From NCBI GenBank assembly GCA_003952965.2, contig CM025851.1:31003170-31067169 (forward strand): a stretch of DNA of 64,000 bases, read 5' to 3'. Under the pieces are notes generated by a model. That model made no database searches. It had not been told where the DNA came from and was given only the letters and a program-made list of their open reading frames with translations. The DNA is from Morella rubra (Eukaryota; Streptophyta; Magnoliopsida; Fagales; Myricaceae). Shown one piece after another: positions 38,505 to 49,448 of the stretch. Positions within the stretch are counted from its first letter, which is position 1. The number at the start of each line of letters is the position of its first letter. Position numbers and translations under genes: made by a program.

Positions 38505-41500
38505 TTGCAGCAGCAGCTGGGATATTGCTACCAGCACGCTACTGCCAGTGGCAGAAAACTACTCTTGAATACTGGTACCAGTAGCTATAGTACCACCTAC
38601 CACAGGTTACTTTGCCATCCCCCAATAGTTCATAAGAAAAGCACATACGTAAAAATAAGTCCTTAAATAGTCATGACTAGTTTGAAAGCAAAAGAAGTTA
38701 AATGGGCGAGGAAGAAGAAATGGGATGAGGAATGGAAGAAAAGAGAAGTATATGATGACTGCACAGAATCATCACCACTAACATAAAAGTAAATAACATA
38801 GAAAGGGGGACAAGGGGGAGACATTTAAAACATGCACAATAGGCAAATTAGAATACCTCTTCAAATCGCTCCGCCTCGTTTGCTGATGCAGCCTCAATAA
38901 CCAGAGCAGGGGGTGGGGGACCTATAAAGATCTCATCATCTTCCTCCAACTCAGCTTCTCTGGAAAAACTTGTAAGAAAATAGTATCACAAGTCGTCTCA
39001 ATTGGCATTACATATTTCAGAATCCTAAATTCAAAATCATCTGCTGAAATCTCTCCAAGAAGCACCTGAGCTCAGCTTGCGCATCAGTTAGTTTGGCAGC
39101 AGCTGCAAGTAACTCAGCTGATGGCATCTCAGGGCCAATTACTCTGCAACAAAAAGTAAGCAAGAGCTATAAAAACATATATATCCTTTAACCACGGAAA
39201 ACAAATTGTTAGATGCTTGTCAACATTATATTCTTTTCAGTTTTTTCCTCTTTTTGATTGTATACATTCTAAATTATTGTACCTCATTTGGAGTTTCAAA
39301 GTCTGTAATATATAATATTCAAGCTTAATGCCTATAATGGCTCATCAAAAAATTTGAACTCAGGGAGTTGAAGCTTTCTGAAGCTTGAACATGTTAATGA
39401 ACGAAATGATGCTCTACCAAGTCATATCAGGTCAACCACAATATAAGAGAACCTATACATGCTCCCCGAAACAACAATTGCAGAGCATGGAATGGAGATG
39501 CTTTAGCAAGCCGTATCAACTCAAACAAAATCAAAGAGAACCTATATATGCTCCCTGAAACAACAATCTATATACTAGATAACCAGTATGACAAGAAAAA
39601 GAGGTATTTGAGATCAAAAGACATCAGAGGATGAAGTTTGGGATATGCATAAGAAATTTTGGAAGGAAATCATATGAAAACCATTATGCTAGATGATCCA
39701 ATAAAAGTTCCGCACAAGAAACTCCTCAAATCCAACTCCTGAGAAATTTGAATAAATTGAGATGTCCAGGCAGTATATGAAGCGGTGGTCCCCCCATTCA
39801 TGCATTTATACTTACCTTCTCCCAACCCAAACCGCAAATTTTTTTTTTTGGGAAAAGGCATTGTTCGCCCCATAAGTTTGTCAATTACATTTCACTCCTC
39901 TTAACTTTAAAAACTGCGATTTACGTCCTATAAATATGAAACATTTGCAATGTTCGTCCACAGTCAAAATTTCCGTTATAATTGAGGAATTGGCATTAAA
40001 ATGACCAAAATAACCCTCCAAAAAAAATTACTAAAAATATTAAAAAAATTCAAAAAAAATATATTAAAAAAAGGTAATATTTTTTAAATAAAACTATTGA
40101 AACTCTATTTCAGTAATCTATATATTTTGTTAATTTATTTCTCCAATATTTATTTATTTTTTGAAAATTGTCTTTGAGGGCATTTCGGTCATTTTAATGC
40201 CGAATTCTATCAACTTTAAGAAATTTTGACTGTGGACGAACATTGCAAATGTTTCATACTTAAAGGACGTAAATCGCAGTTTTGAAAGTTAAGAAGTCGC
40301 AAATGGAATTGACGCATACTTATGGGGCGAATAATGACATTTTCCCTTTTTTTGTTCTCATTTTTTAATGCAGTAGACCCCTTTAATCAGAAGTTTGGAC
40401 ACACGAGTTAGAGGGGATGTTATTGAGAAAGACCGAATCAAAGGAGTCCAGATTCTGGTTAACTATTTGCCCCTTTTGAAATATTTCCACTGCTGTGGAT
40501 TAAACTCTATCCGCAACCACTCCAACAATTAAACTCTGGTCATCGTATCTGCCCAGTGCATTTACTATTTTTCTAATTTGGTGTCTCCTCTTTCTGCTTC
40601 TCAAATGTCTAATAAAAAGTATCCACAAGGCAGCTACTAAATACGAACAATAAATGTGATCCAGAAACTGTAAATTTATCATGGAATAAAAAGATGTATC
40701 CTATTTCGCTACATAGAGCAAGAGGAAAACTTCAAATTGGGGGAAAAGACACTGCAGGAATTTTTTTTTCGTACGGCCATGCATTATGAAAAGCACAATT
40801 AACCAGACAAAACCGCCCGAGTATATATCCAGATCTTCTACAAGCTTGGTATATCTCATTAAAATGGACAAGAACAGGCACATACTAATGGAAATAGCAG
40901 CTAATTAGGTACGAAATAAAACCGATAGCACATAACTACCTTCTTCTAGGAGCAGTAGCATCATCCTCTGGACATGGCCTTAGTGTATTATTCTCATGCA
41001 TTACTGGTCCTGCTTCCGCATCCACTGCTACCGACTGCAACCCATTTGGTGGTGCAGGCCGATCGACTTCTTGCTCTCCAGGTTGTACGCGAGCATGAAT
41101 TAGAGGTCCCACAACTTCTAATGTAGGCCGAACATTTGAAGGTAGTAAAAACACTCTATCACCATGCTCCTTGAGTCTCAATGAAAGGAACAGCTTCTTT
41201 ATATGTTTTGTCAGAGACCTTTCAGATATACCCTTTATGTCAACCGCTTGGCCATCATCAACCATTTGCAAAAGCTGTGCATCATAAGCGCGGCTAAGCG
41301 AAAACTCAAGATCTCACGATAAAGAAGAAAGGGTGGTACCACTAAAGGTTTTCAGAGAAAGATAAACAGCATATGGCAAAATAAACAACATCTTCAAATC
41401 TTCTACCTATTAAGCTTCAGAGTGACCCGAAGAAAGATTCATAAACTAGAAATAACCTCAAACGAAAGCGGGAAAATTTAGGAAGAAGAAGCAGAAGAAC

Positions 41501-41892
41501 ACCTGCGTCAAATCATTGCCAACACTAGGAAATTCTGTCAACATATCTCGCACCACAGCTTCGGGGTCGGCCTCAACCCGCTCCGTATCATCCTCATCAC
41601 TCGAAGACCCCGACCCCGACTCATCATCCTCATCAACCCTTCTCTTCTTTCCCTCTCTTCTCGCTTTCCTTCTCTTTCTCTCGCTCTCCCTCCTTCTTTT
41701 CTCCCTCCTCCTTTCTTTCTCTGTCCTCGACTCCTTCTCATCGCTTCTTCGCCTGTGCCTGCGCCTACGCCGCCGCTTCGCAGATTCATCGTCGGAGCTC
41801 GACGGATACGACGATGAAGTCTCCGTGTCCTCTACACGCTCCTTTAACTTCCTCTCCGAGGATTTCTTACTCTTCTTCGAGCTATCAACCAT
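31184..41892 (-). CDS. GPALPP-motif protein with internal J domain (copy A; last exon apparently frameshifted)
   Basis: Probably a nuclear, RNA-processing-type J-domain co-chaperone; the role is inferred from domains. Exons on the minus strand: 41892-41503, 41274-40940, 39143-39066, 38959-38857, 37791-37703, 36768-36657, 35024-34971, 34871-34823, 33014-32914, 31625-31513, 31421-31184. All have GT-AG borders and matched phases, giving 553 aa as sequenced. Residues 1-130 are Ser/Lys/Arg/Glu-rich and disordered. Short IGPEMP and IGPPPPAL motifs (about 243-248, 280-287) match the GPALPP type. The J domain (about 311-378) has SPYDVIGV and intact HPD at 341-343. The C-terminal part has EEPKRDEWMTTLPPERK, WTDTPSDRAQK and RSKSLVQKH, as in GPALPP1/DUF3752 proteins. 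In exon 11 the frame ends early at 31184, but frame +1 continues with HPWKPWDREKDLTAGR to a stop at 31086. This points to a one-base loss near the A6 run at about 31256-31261, or a sequence error. Confidence 0.85.
35502..35603. repeat. About 51-bp tandem repeat (2 copies) in copy A intron 6
   Basis: TCTCCTTGGCTTTTATTCTTC... and TCTCCTTGGCTTTATTCTTC... follow one another, each ending GATTTCTCTA. This pyrimidine-rich tract lies in the stretch deleted from copy B. Confidence 0.75.
37286..37315 (+). repeat. T14-G16 homopolymer junction in copy A intron 5
   Basis: 14 T followed directly by 16 G. It sits in a block of about 130 bp that is missing at the matching place in copy B (near 45080). Confidence 0.95.
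38471..38503 (+). repeat. Poly(G), 33 nt, in copy A intron 4
   Basis: 33 uninterrupted G, after GGGA. The matching place in copy B (about 50306) has only six G, so this run has grown since the duplication, or is an assembly artefact. Confidence 0.95.
39850..40346. mobile_element. 497-bp long-TIR MITE in copy A intron 2, absent from copy B
   Basis: The left arm starts GGGAAAAGGCATTGTTCGCC and the right arm ends in the inverted match (...GGGGCGAATAATGACATTTTCCC). The arms pair over at least 124 bp (39850-39973 with 40220-40346) and, diverged, to about 170 bp. T runs flank both sides (39841-39849, 40347-40353), consistent with a 7-9 bp target duplication. Copy B has a simple T run at about 51717-51724 instead, i.e. 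an empty site. There is no coding capacity; Mutator-like or foldback type is inferred from the arm length. Confidence 0.85.
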
Positions 41893-42000
41893 TTTGGGAC
41901 GCTTCTGTGATTCGCAAATTGCCGAATGAAACCCTTACCAATTCAGCCTCGTAATCTTTTTCTGACCCGACGATGTTGTGAAAAAATTGGATCGGATCAG

Positions 42001-42264
42001 CAGTGGTGGAAAACGGATTCAAGCGACTGGATCAGCGAATAACTGAAAACGGTTTATCCATTCATCCATCAGTATCAAAGATGTAATAAATAAGTAACAA
42101 ATTTTATATTATTAGGGAAAAAAAAACAAGTCTTACTAAGAAAGAATGAATAAAAAGTTTTATTAAAAAATAATAAATTACAAATTTAATTCACTAAATC
42201 AAGTGGCTAGATGAGAGATTATAAAGCATTTGGGCGGGCCTGGCCCTGGGGGCATCCGCCACTG
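42001..42264. mobile_element. 264-bp hAT MITE upstream of copy A, absent from copy B
   Basis: Ends are CAGTGGTGGA (left) and TCCGCCACTG (right, inverted CAGTGGCGGA), the typical plant hAT terminus. The 8-bp CGGATCAG is perfectly duplicated at 41993-42000 and 42265-42272. Copy B keeps a single CGGACCAG at about 53010-53017 with flanks that join directly, giving the empty site. It lies about 110 bp before the copy A start codon, so it entered the 5' UTR or core promoter. Confidence 0.92.
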
Positions 42265-42723
42265 CGGATCAGTGACCCGGAATGATGTTTTTTTGTTTTT
42301 TAAAAGCAATAGAGTGGGGACTATGGTGTACTTAAACAGACGTCAGAAAGAGAACTTGCTGCTTGGAGTTCTGATTTTGGATAAGTAAAATGAAAAAACA
42401 TGGGCTACTTGGTTTACGTGTAGAGCAAAAAACCGGTTTGTTTAGTCCAAAACTACTACGACCTTTTAAAAGGAAGAAAGAAAAGAAAAAAAAAAAAAAA
42501 AACTCAATAAAAAATTCATATTTTTTTTTCTAAGAAATTTCAAGAAGATTTTCCACCATGTCTTTGAATATTTGTAAATTCTTTAATGGAGCTTTTGAGC
42601 TCAAAATATTACATCTAAAGTCAAATTAATTCCTTAATTTTTTCTAGGGGGAAATTTAAAGAATTTTCTTTCATTTATCTTCTCGATGACAAATTAGACA
42701 TTGATATTGGAAGCTATATATGT

Positions 42724-42724
42724 A

Positions 42725-42762
<38 letters not shown>
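42724..42762 (+). repeat. (TC)n(TA)n microsatellite
   Basis: About 13 TC units followed by about 6 TA units. The matching site in copy B (about 53303-53325) has no such tract, so it arose after duplication. Confidence 0.9.
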
Positions 42763-42806
42763 AAATTTCAAAACAAAACAACATAGATAATTTCTCAATG
42801 AAAAAT

Positions 42807-43079
42807 TTATCGAATTTCGCTGGTTGCTGATTGGAATTTTTTCTTCGATCCGCTCGCAGAATCTTCCCGGTGCCTCTGCACCAATGATTTCGACCGTTTT
42901 TCCTTATAATCCTCTAAAACTAACCGATAGCATGGACTGCCCAAAGCACTTAGAAACTTAAGTGAAACATACTTCACCTTGGCTTTCTGAGCTCTATCTG
43001 AAGGGGTATCCGTCCAAACGCTGGTGTCGCCACGTCCTTCTTTTGAGCGACTGCTAAATTTGCTTGACTGCATAGTCAT
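42807..43079 (-). pseudogene. Exon 10-intron 10-exon 11 fused open frame of copy B
   Basis: Exon 10 reads through its donor into the shortened intron and then in frame into the exon 11 remnant (KRSKSLVQRHREDSASGSKKK), stopping soon after the truncated edge. It is a 90-codon frame produced by a deletion (A about 31322-31450), with no start codon of its own known to be used. Confidence 0.75.
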
Positions 43080-43756
43080 ATACCAGGCTGAGAAAACAAA
43101 ATAATAACAGGTTACGACTTCGTAGACAATAAAAAAGGGGGCATTCAGAGATAGTGGCTAGGGAAAGCAAAACCCTTCAGGGTGGGCTACACAAACTAAA
43201 CTAGTTAGTTGTAGGGCACAAGCATCCTATAATAGATTAGTTTCACCATGAAGTACGACCAAGAAAACTGATAGTCCATACCCACGAGAGAAGAAGAGGT
43301 GTGTGGGTGGGGGGAGGGGGAAGGGTAGCAGAGACGTGAGAAAGGAGGAGTACTGAAAGAAATTCATGAGGTGATTACTAAAATTTAAAACTGTACTAAT
43401 CTTTAAAAATTAATTATTTTAATAAGGAAGTTAATTGTTAAAGAAAGTGTTTTTTCTTCATATGATAGATGTGGTTCTCTTTATTAATAACAATGAGAAG
43501 TAAACTGTGCATTACTTCTAATAAGTTTAAAATTTGTCAAAACCGATCATATGAAATGGATTTAATGTCCAATCATAAAAACTGGAAAACGAGGTACTAA
43601 ATTCCCACCAAGATAACTAGATAACTAGAAATTCCAAAAGCACATATACATATATAGTTCACAAACACAAAGAAGATAAGTTCACTCAGCTATTGCCTTT
43701 GGGTTCTGAACTCCATATGGGGAAGGAGTGTTGTTATTTGCTAAGTCTCAATCATT

Positions 43757-43945
43757 TACATGGACCCACATTTCATTACATTTGTCAATCTGACCATCTA
43801 TAAACCGTCCCTAAAGAACAATCAGCTCATGTTTGAGCATGATGATTGGCTTTGTGCCTAGCTAGGTCCAACCAAGAAAGACATGGGAGCAAGAATTCTC
43901 ACTTGGAATGCAAATCATTCTTTTTTATTTTATACTTAACATCAA
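43757..43945. mobile_element. About 185-bp insertion in copy B intron 8, absent from copy A
   Basis: Copy A reads CAATCATTTATACTTAAC without interruption (about 34240-34257). In copy B, non-homologous DNA starting ACATGGACCCACATTTC and ending near CAAATCATTCTTTT separates the same flanks. AATCATT occurs at both edges as a possible 7-bp target duplication. No inverted ends seen; the class is unknown. Confidence 0.6.
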
Positions 43946-46344
43946 CTAAATCTTGATTGGAAAAAAAAAAAAAAAAACCACAACCAACTTCGTCAAAAAC
44001 GTCCATTCTTGATGCGAACAGACGCTTTATAACTATATAAACAAATATAACAAGCATGCATTATGTAGCATCAAGCAACAATTTATCTATCTATATATAG
44101 CACTCTATATTTATGTATCTTAGCATTTCCCACCATCAAATTTGCAGAAGCACAATAATATTAGGAACATTTTATCCTAGGCTATTCTTTAAGCATAAAT
44201 TGGATTCAAGTCATATGTTGTCCCCACGAAACAACAATTTGGGATAGTCTTCTCATTAAACCGTAAGAGTAGAAAGAAAGATTATTCTACTTCATCTTTT
44301 CCTTTTTCTCTAGGTAAGTTATTGACATCAAACCCATGCACTCAGCTTTCTAACCTGATCTTAGAGAGCAAAAAGGACTTCACCCAAAAAACTATTCTCT
44401 TGTATTTATTAAGTTCCACTCGTGAGAGGGAGAGACAGAGATCAAACATGGAAAACCAAAAGATATGCATGGTATCTTCAGAAAATGGCTGACTTGCAAT
44501 CTTCTCACGCAGCATCACGCATTGCTTTCAACTCAGCCTAAAGGACCAAAAAGAATTACGACGTACACATTCACCAAGGAATACTTCAGATATTACTTCC
44601 ATAAAATACAGCTAGACCACCTCTTCAGTGAACGTATGTACCTTAAACTTCTGTTGTTCTTCCTTGAGTTTAATTTTCTCATCCAGCACTTTCCTCTACA
44701 AAGAGAAGAAAGGATTAGCAAGACACACCAACGTCAAAAGTGTGCATATCTTTTGTAAAGATGGAAAAATACTACAATCACCACAGGAATGCCATAGCTA
44801 AATATCAATCTCATGAAGAAAAGTATTGTCCTTGTACATGCGTTTAGAAGTATATCCAGAACACAAAACAGGAAAAACTTCGCAGCAATGGAACTGGAAG
44901 TTGATTTGACTCTTCGGCCCTGAACCTAGATGGATGCCATCATGCATTCTGAATAGTTACCATGATTCTAAACGCTGCAGTCTTTATCCACAAGCCTGAT
45001 AGTTACCCAAAAATAAATTCTCAGAGAGGTTTATTTTCCATCCCTTAGGTTCCTCAGGATATATGGTAGGGAACATCTTCTAAAGTACTCCAGACTGGCT
45101 GACTGTTTTTGTTGGTCCCAGAACAAATCCCTCGGTAACCTTTGAGCTCTTCCTCCAGCAGTGTAGGTAAGTTGGGCATCAAAAGATGCCAACCGATCTA
45201 ATGTAGGCATCTTAAAGTGTATGAGGAATAGCTTGGTGTTGGACGAAAAACGTATCCACAAGACAATAAAATCACCAAGGAAACAAAAACACTTCATGCA
45301 TGAATCCCAAAGTTGCACCCTTAAATAGAGCAACTGAAGATTATAACCAATGCATTGAACAAATTATAACCAAGAGAAGTACCTTTTCTTTATGTTATCT
45401 TTTTTTTTTTTTGATTAGTACCTTTTCTTTATGTTATCACTGGACATATTTAGGTTCACTCCTATAACATCGTACGGAGAATCAGCCTCAACTCCAATGA
45501 TTCTGGTGATCTGAACAGACAAATGTAACCAGTATATGAGGTATTGCATGCATGCAATTCCTAGAGAACCATCCAAGACACGGGTACACCTGATCAATAA
45601 ACAAGATATATTCTGCTCATAGAAACCACAAAACAGAAAAACACATCTGCACACAAACAGACAAACAAGATATACCTGAACTTCAGTACACCAATAGCTC
45701 ATATTTATGCCCATTCATTACAACAGATGAAGTGCATCTTGCCCCATAAATAACTTACACAATACAAGGCTCCAAATGCAACAGCACAAGTACCAAGACA
45801 GAAATAGATATGACTGTTGGCCACATTAATCAATACCACTAAGACCATTTGAGATTTTCATCACATTGGCTTTATGGCCATTTTGCTTCATGCCCCATTT
45901 TTTGTTTCCGACCATGTTGGCTACACTAACAAACAAAAATAACTAAGAACTATCGTCCACCGCCACAAATACAAGTACAAGCACTAGCACAAGCCAGAAT
46001 AAATACAACCAACTAATAACCCTTGTCCTCCACCACCACCAGTAAAACTGGAAGTTTACAAGGACAAAATGCAACATAAAGCGAAAGAAAATGTATCTGA
46101 ATCTGAAATTCCAAGTCCATGCAAATAAATATTAATAGGTTACAACGAAAAGGAATTAAACAATCCAATAGAAACTATTGGCATGCTGCTAGCATGAACA
46201 TAATCATGGCAATAGATACAAAAGCTGCAGAGGTGCCATGTCAAAACTCTTGCTCGATCTTCTTGACCAAGGTGGATATTTCTACAAAAAGAACATTTTA
46301 AATAAAAGCAATTAAGTAATCATGTAAGTTATAAAATCTTCAAA

Positions 46345-48488
46345 TCAAAATAAATGAATTTGAAGTATGCTAATAGGATTACCCGCATCGAGTCTATAGC
46401 TCTCAGGGTCCTCTGTCAAATCTAAGAACGACTGTCTATCCTTATCAATTAGCTCAGAACTCAACCAATTTTGAGCACATATAAGGCCCTCCAACATTCT
46501 GGGAGCTAGTGAACTCTGAAAAGCATCCAAAACATGACCTCCACTACTGAAAACCGACTCAGGTGACACAACAGTAATAGGGATAGCCAACACATCTCGA
46601 GCAATACAAGCGAGAATAGGGAATTTCGTTGAATTCACCTTCCACCAATTCAATATGTCAAATGAAGGTGTTATTTCTTCAAAGTCCTCCATGAAGTATC
46701 TCTCCAATTCAGATTTTTTGTTCGATAAATTTTTTGCAGCCCGAAATTCATCGAACCACTTCCCTAGATGGTGTGATATACCATTATCATCACTATCACC
46801 ATTTGAGGCTATAGAACTCACACTATCATCCATGGATTGTATATTGTTGTACTCCTCAAACAAGCGATCAATGGTTGCCCTCACTATCCCTATCATCTCA
46901 TGCCCTTTCTCGGTGCCAAGGACTCTCTCGAACCAAAACTCAAAAAAAGCCATCTTAAAGCGAGGATCAAGGACAGTTGCCACAAATAGAAATCTATTCA
47001 TCAAATCAAATCACCCCAATACATGTCATATTTGGTTTTCATTCTCAAAGCCAAGTTCTCCAAAATTATATCACCATTTCCAGAGTACTTGAACAGATAC
47101 TCGTGGATCTCAGCAAGTCCCTCAAAATAGACATTTGAAGTAATCTTCTCTGATCCACACATCTGCAATGTCACCTCATAAAAAAATTTGAGAAACTTTA
47201 CGAAGTGGCGAATGTGTTCCCAATCATCAGACGTAGGAGGTCCCAATCCCCTCCTCCCATTTTCATCCTCACACAAAAACATCCTAAATTGTTCATCATC
47301 TTCCATCATAAGTTCAAAAGCCCGTTCATATTTCTCTGCCGCATCCAACATCATATACGTAGTATTCCATCGAGTAGGAACATCAAGAGTCAAGAAGTTA
47401 CTATCCTGAATTTTTTGTTGTTCCACACATTTCTTGAAAGTGTCAAGCCCCTGGGGTGCAGACTTCACATACTTAATCATGTTCCGAATTTTTTCAATAG
47501 AGTCATCAACCACTTCCAATCCTTCTGTCACAATCAAGTTCAATATGTGTGCACAACAACTTACCTGCAAAAAGTCATGATCACAAATAATCTTCCCCGG
47601 AGTCAATGTATCTACCTGCAATTGCCTCCTCTTAACTTGCTCAATGGCAACATCATAAGAGGATACATTGTTAACAGTAATCGTCAAAATCTTATCAATT
47701 TTCCAATCACGCATGCAATCCTCTAACTCTTTACCTATGGTCACCCCATCATGATCCAACACCGAATGAAAAGACAAAGTTCTCTTGTGCAATTTCCAGT
47801 TACGATCAATGAAGTGGGCAGTAACAGACACATAATTAATATCCAGAATTGAAGTCGAACATTGAATAGTGAAGCAAATCCGATAATTGTTAAACTTGAA
47901 ATTGGCTTTCAACCTATCCCTCTCCAGTAAATACGCCTCCATGCAATCCTTCATCACCGTGTATTTGGAGGGCATTTTGAATCGTGGCTCAAGTTCATGA
48001 ATGAGATTCTTAAACCCTTCCTTTTCCACAATCTTAAATGACAATTTATCAATAACTATCATCCTCACAATTGCCATCCTAATCTTCTCTTCATTATACT
48101 CAATATTGTATTGGGCTACTGCCAAAGAGTCTATCTCCTCCCCCTTCACACCTTTCATCTTATGAGTCATCATCACCCGTCCCAAATCCATCTGACTTTG
48201 CTCCCTCTCATGAATCGTGACATCATTCAAGTGGGCTTTCAACTCTGAAATGTCATGCTTTTCATGATGGCACCCAAAGGGATTGTCACAATCACTATCT
48301 ATGCACATGGGGTCGGAGGCATCATAATCAGATATCTCAGTCAAGTCATTCCACATCTTAAGTGATTCACAACCATCCAGAGGCTCGCCCATACTACCTA
48401 TGGACTTAGACAATGGTGTGGACAAAGCAGCAGCAAATGGCGTCAACATGGGTGTAGATGTTGGTATAGAAATAGGTGGTGTGTCCAT
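46345..48488 (-). pseudogene. hAT (Ac-like) transposase, inactivated
   Basis: Two overlapping frames, 48488-47001 and 47004-46345, form one protein interrupted by a 5-bp microduplication (GATTT repeated at about 47001-47010). The N-terminal BED-type zinc finger is recognisable (MWNDLTEI ... CHHEKH ... LKAHL), but the CxxC pair is damaged (CIDSDC). The RNase-H-like core has TAHFIDRNWKLHKR, then CAHILNL and PTRWNTTY. The C-terminal hATC dimerisation region is intact in sequence (WWKVNSTKFPILACIARDVL, then PESVFSSGG). Two expected catalytic aspartates are lost: LTTDxWTS became FTIQCSTS, and TVDNASxND became TVNNVSSYD. It is therefore both frameshifted and catalytically dead. Confidence 0.88.
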
Positions 48489-49164
48489 CTGAAATAAACA
48501 AGCATAAAGGATATAGAGAACATGTTCAGATGCTAGAGGTAAGGTTTGTAAATAAAAACAAAAAAAAAAATAATGTTTGCCATCTAGGTAAGCCTCTATG
48601 GCCATATTAGCTTATAGCCATTTTACTTTACGCCCAAATGATGAGTTTTAAGGGTTTTAGGGTTGGGATAGAGGAAGGGGATTTAGAGGTTTGGTGTTTT
48701 AGCGTTTTAGGGTATCCATGTAAGGTTTAGGGGTTTTGGGTTTATGGTTTGGGAATTTGGGGTTAGGATTTGAGGCTTTGGAGTTTGGGATATGGGTTCA
48801 GTGTCAAAGTGGTCAATTTGTTTATTTGTGTACTACAAAAAAATGTTGTCTAGGGCTTAGGCTTCAGGCTAACTGCCTAACTCTAAAGGCAGTAGACAGT
48901 AGTTATTGTTCGAATCTGGGCAACCAGCATAAGCCAAACCAAAATAACAATCGAGAAAACTGAATGATATCAATTTGTCCCAAAATTTAAACAAAATGAT
49001 GTAAACAGAAATCACAAACAAATTGCATATTCACCAAACTGCAAACAGCCACAAAACAATATTCAACAAATCCAAAGGCATATTGAGAAATTTCTACAAT
49101 TTCCCCAAATTCAACCCAATTCGAAACCTAAAATGGAGCTGATGGTATGCTCAACAAATCAAAC

Positions 49165-49448
49165 TTCAAATCCACAACCAAGTACTCACAATAAATCAAA
49201 AACAACACCAACAAATCCCAATATCATTACCAATCACAAAATCTTTGAACATAGCCAAATTCAGGAAACAAGAAATCAATCGAGAAATAGAATAAGGGAG
49301 AGTGAGTTCAAATCCACAACCAAGTACTCACAATAAATCAAAAACAACACTGACAAATCCCAATATCATTACCAATCACAAAATCTTTGAACATAGCCAA
49401 ATTCAGGAAACAAGAAATCAATCGAGAAATAGAATAAGGGAGAGTGAG
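49165..49448. repeat. 142-bp tandem duplication (2 copies) inside the 4.1-kb insertion
   Basis: Unit 1 49165-49306, unit 2 49307-49448. Both run from TTCAAATCCACAACCAAG to AAGGGAGAGTGAG and are almost identical, so the duplication is recent. Confidence 0.93.

Larger units (their letters stand above)
31255..42790. repeat. Tandem segmental duplication, unit A
   Basis: Direct repeat with unit B (42833-53340). Homology covers the last exon through about 0.9 kb of 5' flank. It is read from long near-identical blocks, for example exons 10, 7, 5, 4 and 3 and introns 2-4. This unit also carries two MITEs and several homopolymer expansions that B lacks. Confidence 0.93.

Noticed and set aside
41516-41929. 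Plus-strand Ser/Leu-rich 137-codon open frame
   Set aside because: Antisense of the Ser/Arg/Lys-rich first exon of the J-domain gene; its composition explains the open frame.
47205-47726. Plus-strand 173-codon open frame
   Set aside because: Antisense shadow of the hAT transposase.
48640-48775. Repeated TTTAGGG-like motifs
   Set aside because: Units are irregular (AGGGTTTTAGGGTTGGG and similar) and do not form an array, so not an interstitial telomere tract.
48838-48925. tRNA-like stretch with GTTCGAATC and a 6-bp hairpin (CTGCCT/AGGCAG)
   Set aside because: The T-stem and anticodon loop do not pair properly, so it is not a tRNA gene; at most a tRNA-derived repeat.
49165-49448. Possible CRISPR-like repeat
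   Set aside because: Only two long abutting units with no spacers; a plain tandem duplication in a plant genome.
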